Under the pieces are notes generated by a model, which had not been told where the DNA came from, searched no databases, and saw nothing but the letters and a program-made list of their open reading frames with translations. A stretch of DNA of 64,000 nucleotides from Cyclobacteriaceae bacterium. Lineage in GTDB: Bacteria > Bacteroidota > Bacteroidia > Cytophagales > Cyclobacteriaceae. The position numbers and the translations under genes are program-made. Of the stretch, positions 53,135 through 62,958 are shown piece by piece; position 1 is the stretch's first letter; each line of letters begins with the position of its first letter. The DNA lies in NCBI GenBank assembly GCA_027533395.1, contig JAPZUF010000003.1:1-64000 (forward strand), given 5' to 3'.

Positions 53135-54475
53135 ATGAAAGAAATACTAACATTTTTACTTATTGTATTTTTTGCATTTTCATGTAAAAACAATGACGAT
53201 GCTAACCCCACTAACAGAACGTCTTTTGTTAGATTCTACGGAACTGGCCTTAATCACGAGGGTGTAATGGCCATTAATGATGGACAAGATGGTTACATCC
53301 TCATAGGAAATGTGAATAAAGGCGAAACTTCCGATATAACAGTGATTAAAACTGATGCAATAGGCAATACCCTATGGGAAAAAATAATTGCTGATGGGAC
53401 AGCCAGTTCAGTTTTATTAGGCCCGGACAATAATCTATACATCACTGGCGATAGAGTTATTTTTAATCGCAATACCGGAAATCTTTCTGAAGTCATCAAT
53501 ACACAAGCACACATTTTTAGACTTAACAATGAAACTGGTGATTTAGTGGGAAACGAAATTATTATTAGAGATACAACCGATTCAGATTTAACAGATTTAA
53601 CAATAGATTTTAAAGGGTATGCATCCACCATTAAAGATGATGAACTCTTTGTCTTAGGTTCTCTAAAATATACGGAAGCAAGTCTTGCAGTTGATACTTA
53701 TGAAAGAGGTTTTATTGTGGCCTATAATTTAAACGACCTCAATAATACTGCCATCCCTTCCGATCAATTCGAGGCTATTTGGTTTCAACAGTACACTTCC
53801 TTTCAAAGAGATTTTAAAAATATCAACTCCTTACACAAAACCATTGACAACAATTTTATTTGGGCAAATACTTTTGTAAGAGAGGATTTAGATGGGCAAA
53901 ATAAAATAGCCAACATTTATGTTGTACCACCTAATTCAGTTAACACAGATAAAGATGGTTTGTCTGATAATGCACGCTCCTTCGAAGTAAAAGATTTACA
54001 GCCTGGCGCATTAGGTTATGGCATGATAGGCACTTTTTCTCAATTAGACGGAACTGGCAAAAACATTTTTTTCGCTCGCTACCTCGGCACAACTACAGGA
54101 GCAATCGACCCAACCAGTATCAGGTATTTTGATGGAGTTAACCTCGACTTAACTACAGATTCTAGAGATTTATCTATTAGCGAAGATGAAGGAAAAGCAG
54201 TTGTGGGCACCAGAGATGGAGGATATGTTTTAGCTTGTACTTTTTCAAGCACCATTTCCAAAGGAAATGGTGGAAAGGATATTTTACTGATTAAAATTGA
54301 CGGCTTAGGGAATACTTTATGGACTAAGCTTTATGGAGGATCCGGAGATGAAATTCCCTCTTCAATAAGAGAAAATGAAGATGGAAGCCTCTTTGTATGC
54401 GGTACCATCAATGTAAATGGGCTCACATCTTTGATTTTGATTAAAACTGATAGAAACGGAAATATTGATAATTAA
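53135..54475 (+). CDS. Propeller-like lipoprotein
   Basis: A 446-aa lipoprotein with lipobox FFAFSC near residue 17, followed by KNNDDANPTNR. Repeats of the pattern DGYILIGNVN...DITVIKTDAIGNTLWEK and GGYVLACTFS...DILLIKIDGLGNTLWTK indicate beta-propeller blades of the DGGYxxxG...WxKxYGG type. Such lipoproteins are common at the Bacteroidota cell surface; what this one binds is unknown. It sits 1 nt after the barrel gene, so the two are likely partners in the outer membrane. Confidence 0.75.
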   Translation: MKEILTFLLIVFFAFSCKNNDDANPTNRTSFVRFYGTGLNHEGVMAINDGQDGYILIGNVNKGETSDITVIKTDAIGNTLWEKIIADGTASSVLLGPDNNLYITGDRVIFNRNTGNLSEVINTQAHIFRLNNETGDLVGNEIIIRDTTDSDLTDLTIDFKGYASTIKDDELFVLGSLKYTEASLAVDTYERGFIVAYNLNDLNNTAIPSDQFEAIWFQQYTSFQRDFKNINSLHKTIDNNFIWANTFVREDLDGQNKIANIYVVPPNSVNTDKDGLSDNARSFEVKDLQPGALGYGMIGTFSQLDGTGKNIFFARYLGTTTGAIDPTSIRYFDGVNLDLTTDSRDLSISEDEGKAVVGTRDGGYVLACTFSSTISKGNGGKDILLIKIDGLGNTLWTKLYGGSGDEIPSSIRENEDGSLFVCGTINVNGLTSLILIKTDRNGNIDN

Positions 54476-54479
54476 GAAT

Positions 54480-57400
54480 ATGAAAAAAGTTTTACTGTTT
54501 TTTCTAGCGCTTACATTTTACTACTCGTACTCGTTTGCTGATGCACCACCAACCGTTACTGTTACTGCCGCTACAGCTGGACCTACAAACAATACAAATA
54601 TTGTATTCAATATTGAGTTTAGTGAAAATGTAACAGGTTTCACTAATGATTTGGCCACAGACTTAGACTTGTCTACTACAACTGGAGGAACATTATTAGC
54701 TTCGGTAGTTGCCATTGATGGAAATTCTTACACTGTAACAATAACAGGCCAAACAGGAACAGGAACAATTACCTTAGGCGTTCGTGCAGGAGCTGCAGTA
54801 AATGGTACTACCGAAGGCAACACAGCTACTGCAACTGCCCAAACGATTTACGATGGCGTTGCTCCTACTATCACTTCCTTAGTTAAAAAAGCTAGTCAAA
54901 CCGACCCAACCAATACCAGCCCGGTTTTATTCACTATTACTTTCTCTGAACCCATAAATGTTGGCTCGTTTACAACTGCCGATGTAAGTACGACTGGTAC
55001 AACTGCAGCAGGGGCCAGCGTAACTAATGTTGCCCAAGTAGCTCCAAATGATGGAACAACTTTCGAAATCACAGTGGGTTCAATTACCGGATCCGGTAAT
55101 GTAGTAGTTGGTTTAAATGCATCTGTTATCACAGATCCTGCAGGAAACAATAATACGGCAAGCACTACGGCCACTGTTGTTTTCGATAACAATCCGCCAG
55201 ATATAACCAGTATTACCAAAGAGGCTTCTCAAGATGACCCAACCAACGTTGGACCTATACTTTTTATAGTTGTATTTGATGAACCTATTACTGGATTTAC
55301 AACTACAGATATTAACCTCGCAGGTACTTCAACAGGCGGATTGGTAACTAATGTGGCCCAAGTTGCCCCGAACGATGGAACAACTTGGGAAGTAACAGTA
55401 AGTGGCATGACAACAGACGGAACTATAATTATCGATCTCCCAGCCAACCGCGTACAAGACGCTGCAGGTAATAATAACACTGCAAGTGTAACTGCAAGTG
55501 TAACCCTCGACACGGATAATCCTGATATATCTACATCTACACCTGGTAACGGTGCAGTGAACGTATCCGTAAGCAATAATATTACTTTTACTTTTGACGA
55601 AGCTATTAGAAATATTGATGACTCGCCAATTAACAATTCAAATATCAGCTCCATAGTTTCTTTGAGAGTTGGAAGTACAAGTGGTAGTGTTGTTGCATCA
55701 ACGATTACAATTTCAGGCAACACAGCAACGATTGACCCTACCTCTAACTTGGCTGGCTCTACACAATTTTTTGTGGTTATCTTACCAGTAGAAGACAATG
55801 CGAATAATGCAACAGCCTCTCCAAACATTAATTTTTCATTTACTACGATAGATTCAACACCTCCTACCGTCAGTGATGCCTTCACCCCAGCGGATGGATC
55901 CACTGACGTAGCAACAGATACTGATTTGTCTTTTGTTTTTAGCGAAAATGTTGTGTTCTCAAGTACTAGTGCATCAGGAAATGAAGATGACATTCGAATA
56001 ATGCAAGGTGGTAGCACTGTTGAAACAATAACTAGAGGGGATTCAAGAATTACGATTACTGGAAATACAATAACCATTAATCCTACAACAGAATTAAGCC
56101 TTGGTTTAGTTTATCATTTAAGAATTGGAGATAAGGTATTTGCAGATGCATCTGGAAATAACTTTAGTGGTTTTGATGATAATACAACTTGGAATTTTAC
56201 AACAACCAACGGAGTAACAATAACCGCTCCTAACGGTGGCGCTTGTACAGGAACTTTTTCGAATATTGGCGCAATTATTTTGACAGAAAATGCAGGTAGC
56301 AATATTGATGGCCCGGCAGGTGCAAGCAGAACATTGGTTTTGCAAATTAATGGAACAGGTTTTCAGTTTAAACCCTGTTCAGGTGCTGGATGTTCAACAG
56401 TAACTGCGAGTTTTACTGCAAACCGTGATATTGATGCAACTTCTGTTAACGCCACAAGTGTAACTTTTACAACAGCAACTTTCACGATTCCTTTTGAAAA
56501 CGGAAACTCGAAAAATGAAATCGATGTAATTACAATCAATGGTTTGCAGATTACAACGGATAACTCTAGTCCTAGTGCTACAATTGTTAAATCTGCCAGC
56601 TCTACATTAAACATACAAGGTATCACAAATGGGTCAACCGTTTTAGCTAACCTTTCTAATGGTGCGCAACCTTCTGCGCCTACACTGAATCCTCTAGGAC
56701 AGACAATTGTATTTTGCCAAAATGATGCAGGATTTTCTTCCGCTCAATTAACAGTAACAGGATCTAATGTTCGTTGGTATAGCGATGCAGGGTTAACCAT
56801 GCAAGTTGCAACCGGAAATACAGTTACCATTGGTTCTGGATTGAGTGTTAACGGAGCTGTAAGTGGAGATTATACGCGTTATGTCACGCAAAACACAGGT
56901 GGATGCGAAAGTTCTGCGCTTAGTGTGCCTATCAGAATCAACCTAAATCCAATAGCAAATGCTGGAATTGATCAAACTATTTGTTCTGATGCAACACTAG
57001 CAATTGGTGGAACACCAACTTTGCAAGTGGCTTCAAATGGTTCTACGTATTCTTATTCTTGGGCATCAGTTGGCTTACCTAGTGTAGGCTCCATAACTTC
57101 AATTTCGAATCCTACTGTCGATTTTCCAGCCAATACTGACTTTCCTCCGACAAATAGAAATTACACAATCAGAGTAACAATAACCGATAATTTAGGATGT
57201 AGTGACACTGATGATGTTGTAATCTCAGTCCGACCTCAAATTAATGCTTTTTTAACAAAGCCTGGTACTTTTAATTTTTCACCTACCACCCCAGCTCAAG
57301 ATTTAGAAGCAAATCCTCCTGGTGGCATATTTACTGGTATTGGAGTTGTTCAGTCGGGTCCATCAACCTATAGATTTGATCCCCCAACAGCCAATTCATC

Positions 57401-60400
57401 AAATTCAGATCCTTTACCAAACAATTTCGAAATTTTTTACACCTTCACTGATGGGAACGGATGCACGAATAACTCTGCCCTTCCAATTGCTACTTTTACG
57501 CTGAGCAATTCTTTTTTTACTGATCTTTTGCCCCAATATTGCAGTGATGAATTGCCATATTCCAGCCCTGGCGTTGGAGGAGTTAATCTTCAACTTAGTT
57601 CTTCTTCCGAAAATGACATAATCAGCTATAGAGACCTATGGAATACAAATTATAAGCAATATCAAAATAAGCTATACTTCGCTCCAGATTGGAATGCATT
57701 AGTAAATTATAGCTTTAGGCAAGTAGTTCGGTACGCTGGACAATTTTATGCAGCCAAAGGTTCAATTATTGGAAATCTATTAAATCAATCCCCCAATCTT
57801 GATGCTGCGAATTGGGAGCAGCAAATAATGAATGTTGAATATTCAGGAACAATTCGTAATTATTATGAAGGAATATATGGTGGCAATGCAGTTGCTTCTA
57901 CTGTTCAAAAACAGCTTTCAAATTATATTGTTAATGGTCGTTCATATCCTAACTATAAATTTTATACTAATAGTAATTATATCAATGCCCCGGATTTTCC
58001 TTTTAATGAGCCAGGCGTTTATCTCAATTTTGTGAATCCCAGAGATTTGTATTATTACATAGCAGATTGGTCTTTAGGTTGGTATTATTACCAAAATTCA
58101 GTAGTAACCTATAATGGCTCAATCTACAGATGCATTAAATCAACCACTTTTTCGTTGAACGAACAGCCTGATTTATTTCCTGCTTTTTGGGAAAATGTAA
58201 CCAACCAAAGCTTTGATTTAGGCTATGTTTACCAACGAATTTCAGCTGGCGTTGTAGTAGAGTCCGGTTTTTTATACAGCTCACAATTTGTTATCGTCAA
58301 TAAGATTCCAACTGTTTCTTTCTCTGGTCTAAATGGCCCCATAAATCCAAATGATTTTTGTCAAACCAATACTTCAATAGAAATCAAAGGAAGCAGAGCT
58401 GATGATCCAAATCCTAATAAAGGAACATTTCTTATTTCATTAAATGGTGCGCCTGAAACAAATTCTTTGCTGGGATTTTCAAACACCTCGCCCGGTTTTG
58501 CATCGTTTAATCCTTTAACCGTTGCAACTGGTAATTTAGGGTCGAATAACAATGTTACCATAACCTATGTTTACGACCCTGGTACCGATGGAAGTACCGG
58601 GCAAGCCTGTTCAGGAATATCTTCAAGAAATATTGTAATCAATACGCCACCAGCATTTACGTTCGTAAACCCTACTCCAGCAGAATCTACTGATTTCTGT
58701 TTTGAAGGCGCAAGTGTAACACTTCAAACAGACCAAATCTCAAATGTCACATTCAGTGGATTTGGAACATCCATTCAGGTAGCAGGATTTCAGGCAAGCT
58801 TCAATCCTGCTTCTGCGTTTAATTCTGCTTCAGGACCTTCAGGTGCAACGCGTACTATTACAGTTAATGCTCAGTTTACTGATTCAAAAGGTTGTACCAA
58901 TACCATAAGTCGCAACTTTGATGTTTTGCCTAAACCAAATGCTAATTTTACACCTTCCTTCGGAGACCCTGATGACGTTTTCTATTGTTATGGCGATCCG
59001 CAAATTACATTCAATGGTAATACATTAGTTGAAGGGCAATCTTCCACAAAATTCTTTATTAAATTTTTAGGCCAAACAACCTTAGATCCAGATTTAGAAG
59101 TAGATAACACTGCTTTAGATTTCGATCCGTCTGTTTTTTATGACGCTGCTGTTTTAAGAGGCCAAAATCCTTTAAACGATGCCCAGTTTAGAGTTACTTA
59201 TCAAATAATAGATAACAATAATTGTAGTAGCTCAATCTTTAAAACTTATACGGTATCACCGTCCATACAGGTATCCATTAATAATTTAGCCGATAATGAA
59301 GTTTATTGCAGTAACCAGATTAAAACAATTACTTTTAATCCTTTTCCTGCTGAATCAGCTAAAAGAAATCTAAAGTTCAACAACGTTACTCAAACAATAA
59401 CTTCAAATTCATTTACAATACCCGCAAGCACTCCAACCTCAACTACAAATGTTACTATAGAGTATGAAGTAATAGGAGGAACAGATTGTGCAACAACTGT
59501 TACTAAAACTGCTACAGTATTAAGAAGCCCAATTGCAGATTTTGCAATTGACCCAACTGCGCCACGTTGTGTAGATATACCAGTTGAATTTAATGCCATA
59601 ACAACTGGTAATGGAGCTGATGCTATTTATCTTTGGACTCTTCAAGATATAAATGAATCTGGAACAAATTTAACAACAGTAGAAAGAACCTATAATGCTT
59701 CTAATCAATATAACACAGCGCTGCGTGTTGAGTACCCTCCTGTTTCTGGTGTAACTTGTTTTGATCAAACTAGTGATTTGACTACTATTGGAAACAATCC
59801 AATAGTTAGCTTCAATTTCGCTAATGTTTGTAATGGCGATGGAACAAACTTTTTTGCCATAACTACACAAGCTGTTGCAATTGAGTATCAATGGAAATTT
59901 GGAGGAGCTCCAATAACAGGGTTTGGTAATTCAGCTTCACCAGTTAGTTTTCCACCCGGCACTAGCGGAACTTTCGCGCAACCCATTTATAGTTTTACTC
60001 CAGGAGATTATATAGTTGAGGTAATCGCTAAAACAGCTAATAATTGCACTGATACTTTAACTCGAACAGTTTCTATTCTTAACAAAGTAACTGTTGCAGA
60101 TAATAATATCTATGCCATGTTGAATACAAATGGAAATTGGGTTCCTGAAAACCTTTCGTTAGGAAATGATTCATCAACTTGGGCTTTCGCAAATCCAAAC
60201 GGAACTAGAATTGGTGTAGCTGACAATTTAGAAGCTTGGGTAACCAATGCAACTGGTCCTTACAAAGCAAATGATCAATCAGTCGTAAACAGCCCTTGCT
60301 TTAATTTAAACGGACTCTCTAAACCTGTTTTATCTATCGATTACTGGTCAGACACTCGATCTGGTTTGGATGGCGCTTTCTTACAATTCTCAACGGATGG

Positions 60401-61661
60401 TGGCGCAACCTGGCAATTATTAGGAGCACGAAATACAGGTATTCAATGGTACAACGCCATAGGTATATCGAGCGTTGGCTCTGCACCGGGTAATCCCTTA
60501 GCTTTAGGCTGGTCCTTCGAACAACCAGCTACTCAAAATAGCTGGCTCGAAGCTAAACATTCTATAGAAGAGATACCTGCTGGTTCAAGGTCTAATGTTA
60601 GGTTTAGGATTAGGTTTACATCAAATCCAGATACCCCGAAAAGCTCATTAGTTGATGAAAATAGATTAGTAGATGGATTTGCATTTAGAAATGTGAAAAT
60701 TGAAAGCAGAAACAGAACTATTCTTTCAGAAAACTTTACAAATGAAAATGCAGCCAACTTTGCTCAAAACAATTTAAATTTTGACATCTACGGATCTGCA
60801 TCAACAACTGACTTGATTAAAATTCAGTACCACTCTAGCATTGGAGGAGAAGATGAAATCAATAGTAGAAATTCTTCTGACCCTGATGCCAGAACAGCCT
60901 TCTATGGAGTTACCCAAGGATTAAGAGGTTACATTGATGGCTTTAGCGGAGGTAATTTTACAACAAATAGTTTACCGTGGGCATCTGATTATTTTAGTTT
61001 ACGTTCTTTGGTTACTTCACCTGTTAACATCAATATAAGTACACCGGCAGTAGTTGATGGCAAATGGCAATTTGAAAACACTGTCAATATTCTTTCTGAT
61101 TTGAATCCATCTTTTCAGTATGCTGTTTTCACCGCCATCATTAACAAGAACATGGATGGAACTAACAAAAATGTTTTGAGGAAATTATTGCCTAATGCAG
61201 CAGGTGTAAGACTAACAAGTTTAACTGCTGGTCAAACACAGGTAATACCAATTAGTTATGATTTATTTGGAATAGACCAGACAGAGTATGGAAATCTTGC
61301 TATTGTAACCTTCGTTCAAAAAATCAATGGAGATAAAGACGTTTTGCAATCAACTTATCTCGATGGCTTCACCATTACAGGAAATATTATTTCATCAATT
61401 GATTATCCTATTGATGGGATGGTTAATGTTTATCCGAATCCGGCAGACAAATCTGTTATTGTAAAACTGAAAGAAGCCGTAAAAGAGAATGTTGAATTAA
61501 CGCTAACAGATTCTTTTGGAATTAGGCATCAATTAGGCACACTCAAAAAAGGACAAAATCAAATCGAAACCAATGTTGAAAAATTTGCCCCAGGTCTATA
61601 CATCATTCAACTAAAAACTGGTGCACAAACATTTTTACAAAAAGTAATCATAGAGCGTTAA
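54480..61661 (+). CDS. Giant modular T9SS surface protein
   Basis: A 2393-aa protein from the ATG at 54480. A signal peptide ends at DAPP. Three bacterial Ig-like domains (about 22-345) share VTNVAQVAPNDGTT between the second and third. Two SbsA-type Ig-like domains follow (about 346-580, PGNGAVNVS; PADGSTDVA). Cys-containing, presumably Ig/PKD-like modules fill the middle. Two segments near 1070-1113 and 1195-1240 have W...VVRYAGQFYAA...NQSPN...W and VVTYNGSIYRC...NEQPD...W, like CBM5/12 carbohydrate-binding units. PKD-like parts lie near 1685-1870. The last 85 residues (MVNVYPNPADKS to FLQKVIIER) are a type A T9SS sorting domain. It would be exported and fixed at the surface. The gap to the lipoprotein gene is 4 nt. 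Confidence 0.85.
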   Translation: MKKVLLFFLALTFYYSYSFADAPPTVTVTAATAGPTNNTNIVFNIEFSENVTGFTNDLATDLDLSTTTGGTLLASVVAIDGNSYTVTITGQTGTGTITLGVRAGAAVNGTTEGNTATATAQTIYDGVAPTITSLVKKASQTDPTNTSPVLFTITFSEPINVGSFTTADVSTTGTTAAGASVTNVAQVAPNDGTTFEITVGSITGSGNVVVGLNASVITDPAGNNNTASTTATVVFDNNPPDITSITKEASQDDPTNVGPILFIVVFDEPITGFTTTDINLAGTSTGGLVTNVAQVAPNDGTTWEVTVSGMTTDGTIIIDLPANRVQDAAGNNNTASVTASVTLDTDNPDISTSTPGNGAVNVSVSNNITFTFDEAIRNIDDSPINNSNISSIVSLRVGSTSGSVVASTITISGNTATIDPTSNLAGSTQFFVVILPVEDNANNATASPNINFSFTTIDSTPPTVSDAFTPADGSTDVATDTDLSFVFSENVVFSSTSASGNEDDIRIMQGGSTVETITRGDSRITITGNTITINPTTELSLGLVYHLRIGDKVFADASGNNFSGFDDNTTWNFTTTNGVTITAPNGGACTGTFSNIGAIILTENAGSNIDGPAGASRTLVLQINGTGFQFKPCSGAGCSTVTASFTANRDIDATSVNATSVTFTTATFTIPFENGNSKNEIDVITINGLQITTDNSSPSATIVKSASSTLNIQGITNGSTVLANLSNGAQPSAPTLNPLGQTIVFCQNDAGFSSAQLTVTGSNVRWYSDAGLTMQVATGNTVTIGSGLSVNGAVSGDYTRYVTQNTGGCESSALSVPIRINLNPIANAGIDQTICSDATLAIGGTPTLQVASNGSTYSYSWASVGLPSVGSITSISNPTVDFPANTDFPPTNRNYTIRVTITDNLGCSDTDDVVISVRPQINAFLTKPGTFNFSPTTPAQDLEANPPGGIFTGIGVVQSGPSTYRFDPPTANSSNSDPLPNNFEIFYTFTDGNGCTNNSALPIATFTLSNSFFTDLLPQYCSDELPYSSPGVGGVNLQLSSSSENDIISYRDLWNTNYKQYQNKLYFAPDWNALVNYSFRQVVRYAGQFYAAKGSIIGNLLNQSPNLDAANWEQQIMNVEYSGTIRNYYEGIYGGNAVASTVQKQLSNYIVNGRSYPNYKFYTNSNYINAPDFPFNEPGVYLNFVNPRDLYYYIADWSLGWYYYQNSVVTYNGSIYRCIKSTTFSLNEQPDLFPAFWENVTNQSFDLGYVYQRISAGVVVESGFLYSSQFVIVNKIPTVSFSGLNGPINPNDFCQTNTSIEIKGSRADDPNPNKGTFLISLNGAPETNSLLGFSNTSPGFASFNPLTVATGNLGSNNNVTITYVYDPGTDGSTGQACSGISSRNIVINTPPAFTFVNPTPAESTDFCFEGASVTLQTDQISNVTFSGFGTSIQVAGFQASFNPASAFNSASGPSGATRTITVNAQFTDSKGCTNTISRNFDVLPKPNANFTPSFGDPDDVFYCYGDPQITFNGNTLVEGQSSTKFFIKFLGQTTLDPDLEVDNTALDFDPSVFYDAAVLRGQNPLNDAQFRVTYQIIDNNNCSSSIFKTYTVSPSIQVSINNLADNEVYCSNQIKTITFNPFPAESAKRNLKFNNVTQTITSNSFTIPASTPTSTTNVTIEYEVIGGTDCATTVTKTATVLRSPIADFAIDPTAPRCVDIPVEFNAITTGNGADAIYLWTLQDINESGTNLTTVERTYNASNQYNTALRVEYPPVSGVTCFDQTSDLTTIGNNPIVSFNFANVCNGDGTNFFAITTQAVAIEYQWKFGGAPITGFGNSASPVSFPPGTSGTFAQPIYSFTPGDYIVEVIAKTANNCTDTLTRTVSILNKVTVADNNIYAMLNTNGNWVPENLSLGNDSSTWAFANPNGTRIGVADNLEAWVTNATGPYKANDQSVVNSPCFNLNGLSKPVLSIDYWSDTRSGLDGAFLQFSTDGGATWQLLGARNTGIQWYNAIGISSVGSAPGNPLALGWSFEQPATQNSWLEAKHSIEEIPAGSRSNVRFRIRFTSNPDTPKSSLVDENRLVDGFAFRNVKIESRNRTILSENFTNENAANFAQNNLNFDIYGSASTTDLIKIQYHSSIGGEDEINSRNSSDPDARTAFYGVTQGLRGYIDGFSGGNFTTNSLPWASDYFSLRSLVTSPVNINISTPAVVDGKWQFENTVNILSDLNPSFQYAVFTAIINKNMDGTNKNVLRKLLPNAAGVRLTSLTAGQTQVIPISYDLFGIDQTEYGNLAIVTFVQKINGDKDVLQSTYLDGFTITGNIISSIDYPIDGMVNVYPNPADKSVIVKLKEAVKENVELTLTDSFGIRHQLGTLKKGQNQIETNVEKFAPGLYIIQLKTGAQTFLQKVIIER

Positions 61662-61666
61662 CAGAT

Positions 61667-61698
61667 AAAGTGGGGAAGATTCCTCCCCACTTTTTTTT
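61667..61698 (+). terminator. Intrinsic terminator of the six-gene operon
   Basis: A 10-bp stem AAAGTGGGGA/TCCCCACTTT with a 7-nt loop followed by eight T residues, five bases after the giant gene stop codon. It closes the operon before the tRNA gene. Confidence 0.9.
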
Positions 61699-61717
61699 CT
61701 TTTTTTCAATAAGCCAC

Positions 61718-61747
61718 TTGCAAATAAAATTCTGAATATTACCTTTG
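61718..61747 (+). promoter_or_regulatory. tRNA-Glu promoter, TTG-N19-TACCTTTG
   Basis: TTG (61718-61720), 19-nt spacer and TACCTTTG (61740-61747), a complete consensus match 18 nt upstream of the mature tRNA 5' end. It serves as the internal standard for the consensus used elsewhere in this window. Confidence 0.85.
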
Positions 61748-61765
61748 CACCTCCAATTACAAGAC

Positions 61766-61837
61766 GGTCCGTTCGTCTAGGGGTTAGGACACCAGATTTT
61801 CATTCTGGTAACACGGGTTCGATTCCCGTACGGACTA
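61766..61837 (+). tRNA. tRNA-Glu (anticodon TTC)
   Basis: A 72-nt cloverleaf. The acceptor stem is GGTCCGT/ACGGACT with a G-T first pair. The D arm contains TCTAGGGGTTAGGA, the anticodon stem is CCAGA/TCTGG with loop TTTTCAT (anticodon TTC), and the T arm ACGGGTTCGATTCCCGT. The 3' CCA is not encoded. A promoter and a terminator flank it, so it is a single-gene unit. Confidence 0.97.
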
Positions 61838-61845
61838 CAAAAATT

Positions 61846-61876
61846 AAAGCCCACTTTCGTGGGCTTTTTTATTTTT
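61846..61876 (+). terminator. Intrinsic terminator after tRNA-Glu
   Basis: A 9-bp stem AAAGCCCAC/GTGGGCTTT with a TTTC loop and a T-rich tail, 8 nt after the tRNA. Confidence 0.9.
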
Positions 61877-61922
61877 CTTTTTATCTATCAAGCTTATTTA
61901 TACAGTTAATGCAACGTAGTTG

Positions 61923-62699
61923 TTAGGTAGTTAACTTAATAGCAACTGGGCAATGGTCTGATCCATAGCATTCATTATAAATTAATCCATCACTTACCCT
62001 ATCCATCAATCTGTTGCTCACCAAAAAATAATCAATTCTCCACCCTACATTTTTCTCTCGCGCATTGAACATGTAATTCCAATACGTGTACTTTACTTCT
62101 TCAACATGAAAATGTCTGAAAGTATCAACAAAACCGGCTTGCAACAGATTGCCAAAACCATCAATCTCAACTTGTGTGTAACCGGCAGACTTATTGTAAT
62201 TCTCTTTTGGCCGTGCAATGTCTATAGCTTGATGTGCCACATTTAAATCGCCACAAATCACAACTGGCTTTCGCTTGTCTAACCAACTCACATACTCTCT
62301 GAAAGCCATATCCCATTTCTGGCGATAGTCTAATCTTTTTAATCCTTCTCCCGAATTGGGTGTGTATACCGTTACTAAAAAGAAAGTCTCAAACTCTGCT
62401 GTAATCACCCTACCCTCCTGGTCGTGTTCTTCTTCGCCCATATCAAAGGTTACACGAATAGGTTCTGTTTTAGTAATGATAGCGGTTCCGCTATAACCTT
62501 TCCTCGCTTTTGACTCATTAGCAAATACTTTGTACTCAGGTAAAGATTCAAAAATGCTTTTTACATCATTTACAGTTGCTTTGTGTTCTTGTAAACAAAG
62601 AACATCCGGATTTAATTTTTTGATATCCTGAAAGAAGTCTTTCTTGATAATCGACCGTAAACCGTTCACATTCCAGTTTACCAGGTGTAGGTTTGCCAT
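61923..62699 (-). CDS. xth: Exodeoxyribonuclease III / AP endonuclease
   Basis: A 258-aa enzyme read from the ATG at 62699 (MANLHLVNWNVNGLRS); eleven extra residues of the longer frame are unlikely. Catalytic residues of the EEP nuclease family are seen: Asn in NWNVNGLR, Glu in LCLQEHKA, Asp-x-Asn in VICGDLNVAHQ and the closing GSDHCPVAI. It repairs abasic sites and digests 3' ends in DNA in the cytosol. Length equals the ExoA/Xth norm. The terminator of the small basic protein gene lies just upstream, so it needs its own promoter or read-through; no clear box was found. Confidence 0.95.
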   Translation of the reverse strand: MANLHLVNWNVNGLRSIIKKDFFQDIKKLNPDVLCLQEHKATVNDVKSIFESLPEYKVFANESKARKGYSGTAIITKTEPIRVTFDMGEEEHDQEGRVITAEFETFFLVTVYTPNSGEGLKRLDYRQKWDMAFREYVSWLDKRKPVVICGDLNVAHQAIDIARPKENYNKSAGYTQVEIDGFGNLLQAGFVDTFRHFHVEEVKYTYWNYMFNAREKNVGWRIDYFLVSNRLMDRVSDGLIYNECYGSDHCPVAIKLTT

Positions 62700-62732
62700 G
62701 CGGATAGATAAATTTTTAGTAATGATAACCAA

Positions 62733-62760
62733 TAAAAAAAGCCCCGCATTAGCGAGGCTT
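62733..62760 (-). terminator. Intrinsic terminator of the small basic protein gene
   Basis: On the minus strand AAGCCTCGC, loop TAAT, GCGGGGCTT and then a run of T residues. The stem has one mismatch. It lies 25 nt after the stop codon at 62786. Confidence 0.8.
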
Positions 62761-62785
62761 CTTTTTATTACTAAGAAAGTTAGAA

Positions 62786-62932
62786 TTAAGCTTTCTTCTT
62801 AAACTCTTCTTTTATGGCTTCAACATCCACGTTCTTAATAACAGGTTTGAAACCTTGTATTTTTAAAGACTGACGTCTAATTGCTGAAATAGACTTGTCT
62901 TTGCGATTTTTTCTCTTCAAACGGGTAACAGC
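62786..62932 (-). CDS. Small very basic protein, candidate ribosome-associated
   Basis: A 48-aa protein, MAVTRLKRKNRKDK at the start and KPVIKNVDVEAIKEEF near the end. The first half is Lys/Arg-rich as in RNA-binding or ribosomal proteins, and the second half is an amphipathic helix. The start at 62932 is chosen because a perfect promoter lies between it and the upstream Met at 62992. It has its own promoter and terminator, fitting a highly expressed gene. It is not bS21. Bacteroidota have lineage-specific small ribosomal proteins (for example bL38), and this could be one of that kind, which is speculation. Confidence 0.75.
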   Translation of the reverse strand, partial: AVTRLKRKNRKDKSISAIRRQSLKIQGFKPVIKNVDVEAIKEEFKKKA

Positions 62933-62958
62933 CATGACAATATTATTTAAAAGGAGCG

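Noticed and set aside
55229-56077. 282-aa minus-strand ORF inside the giant gene
   Set aside because: Antisense shadow of a Thr/Val-rich repeat-containing coding region; composition is low-complexity and has no motif.
61711-61726. AGCCACTTGCAAATA near tRNA-Glu looked like another copy of elements A-F
   Set aside because: Only the TTGCAAA part agrees; the rest is an ordinary tRNA promoter with a 19-nt spacer and a canonical TACCTTTG box.
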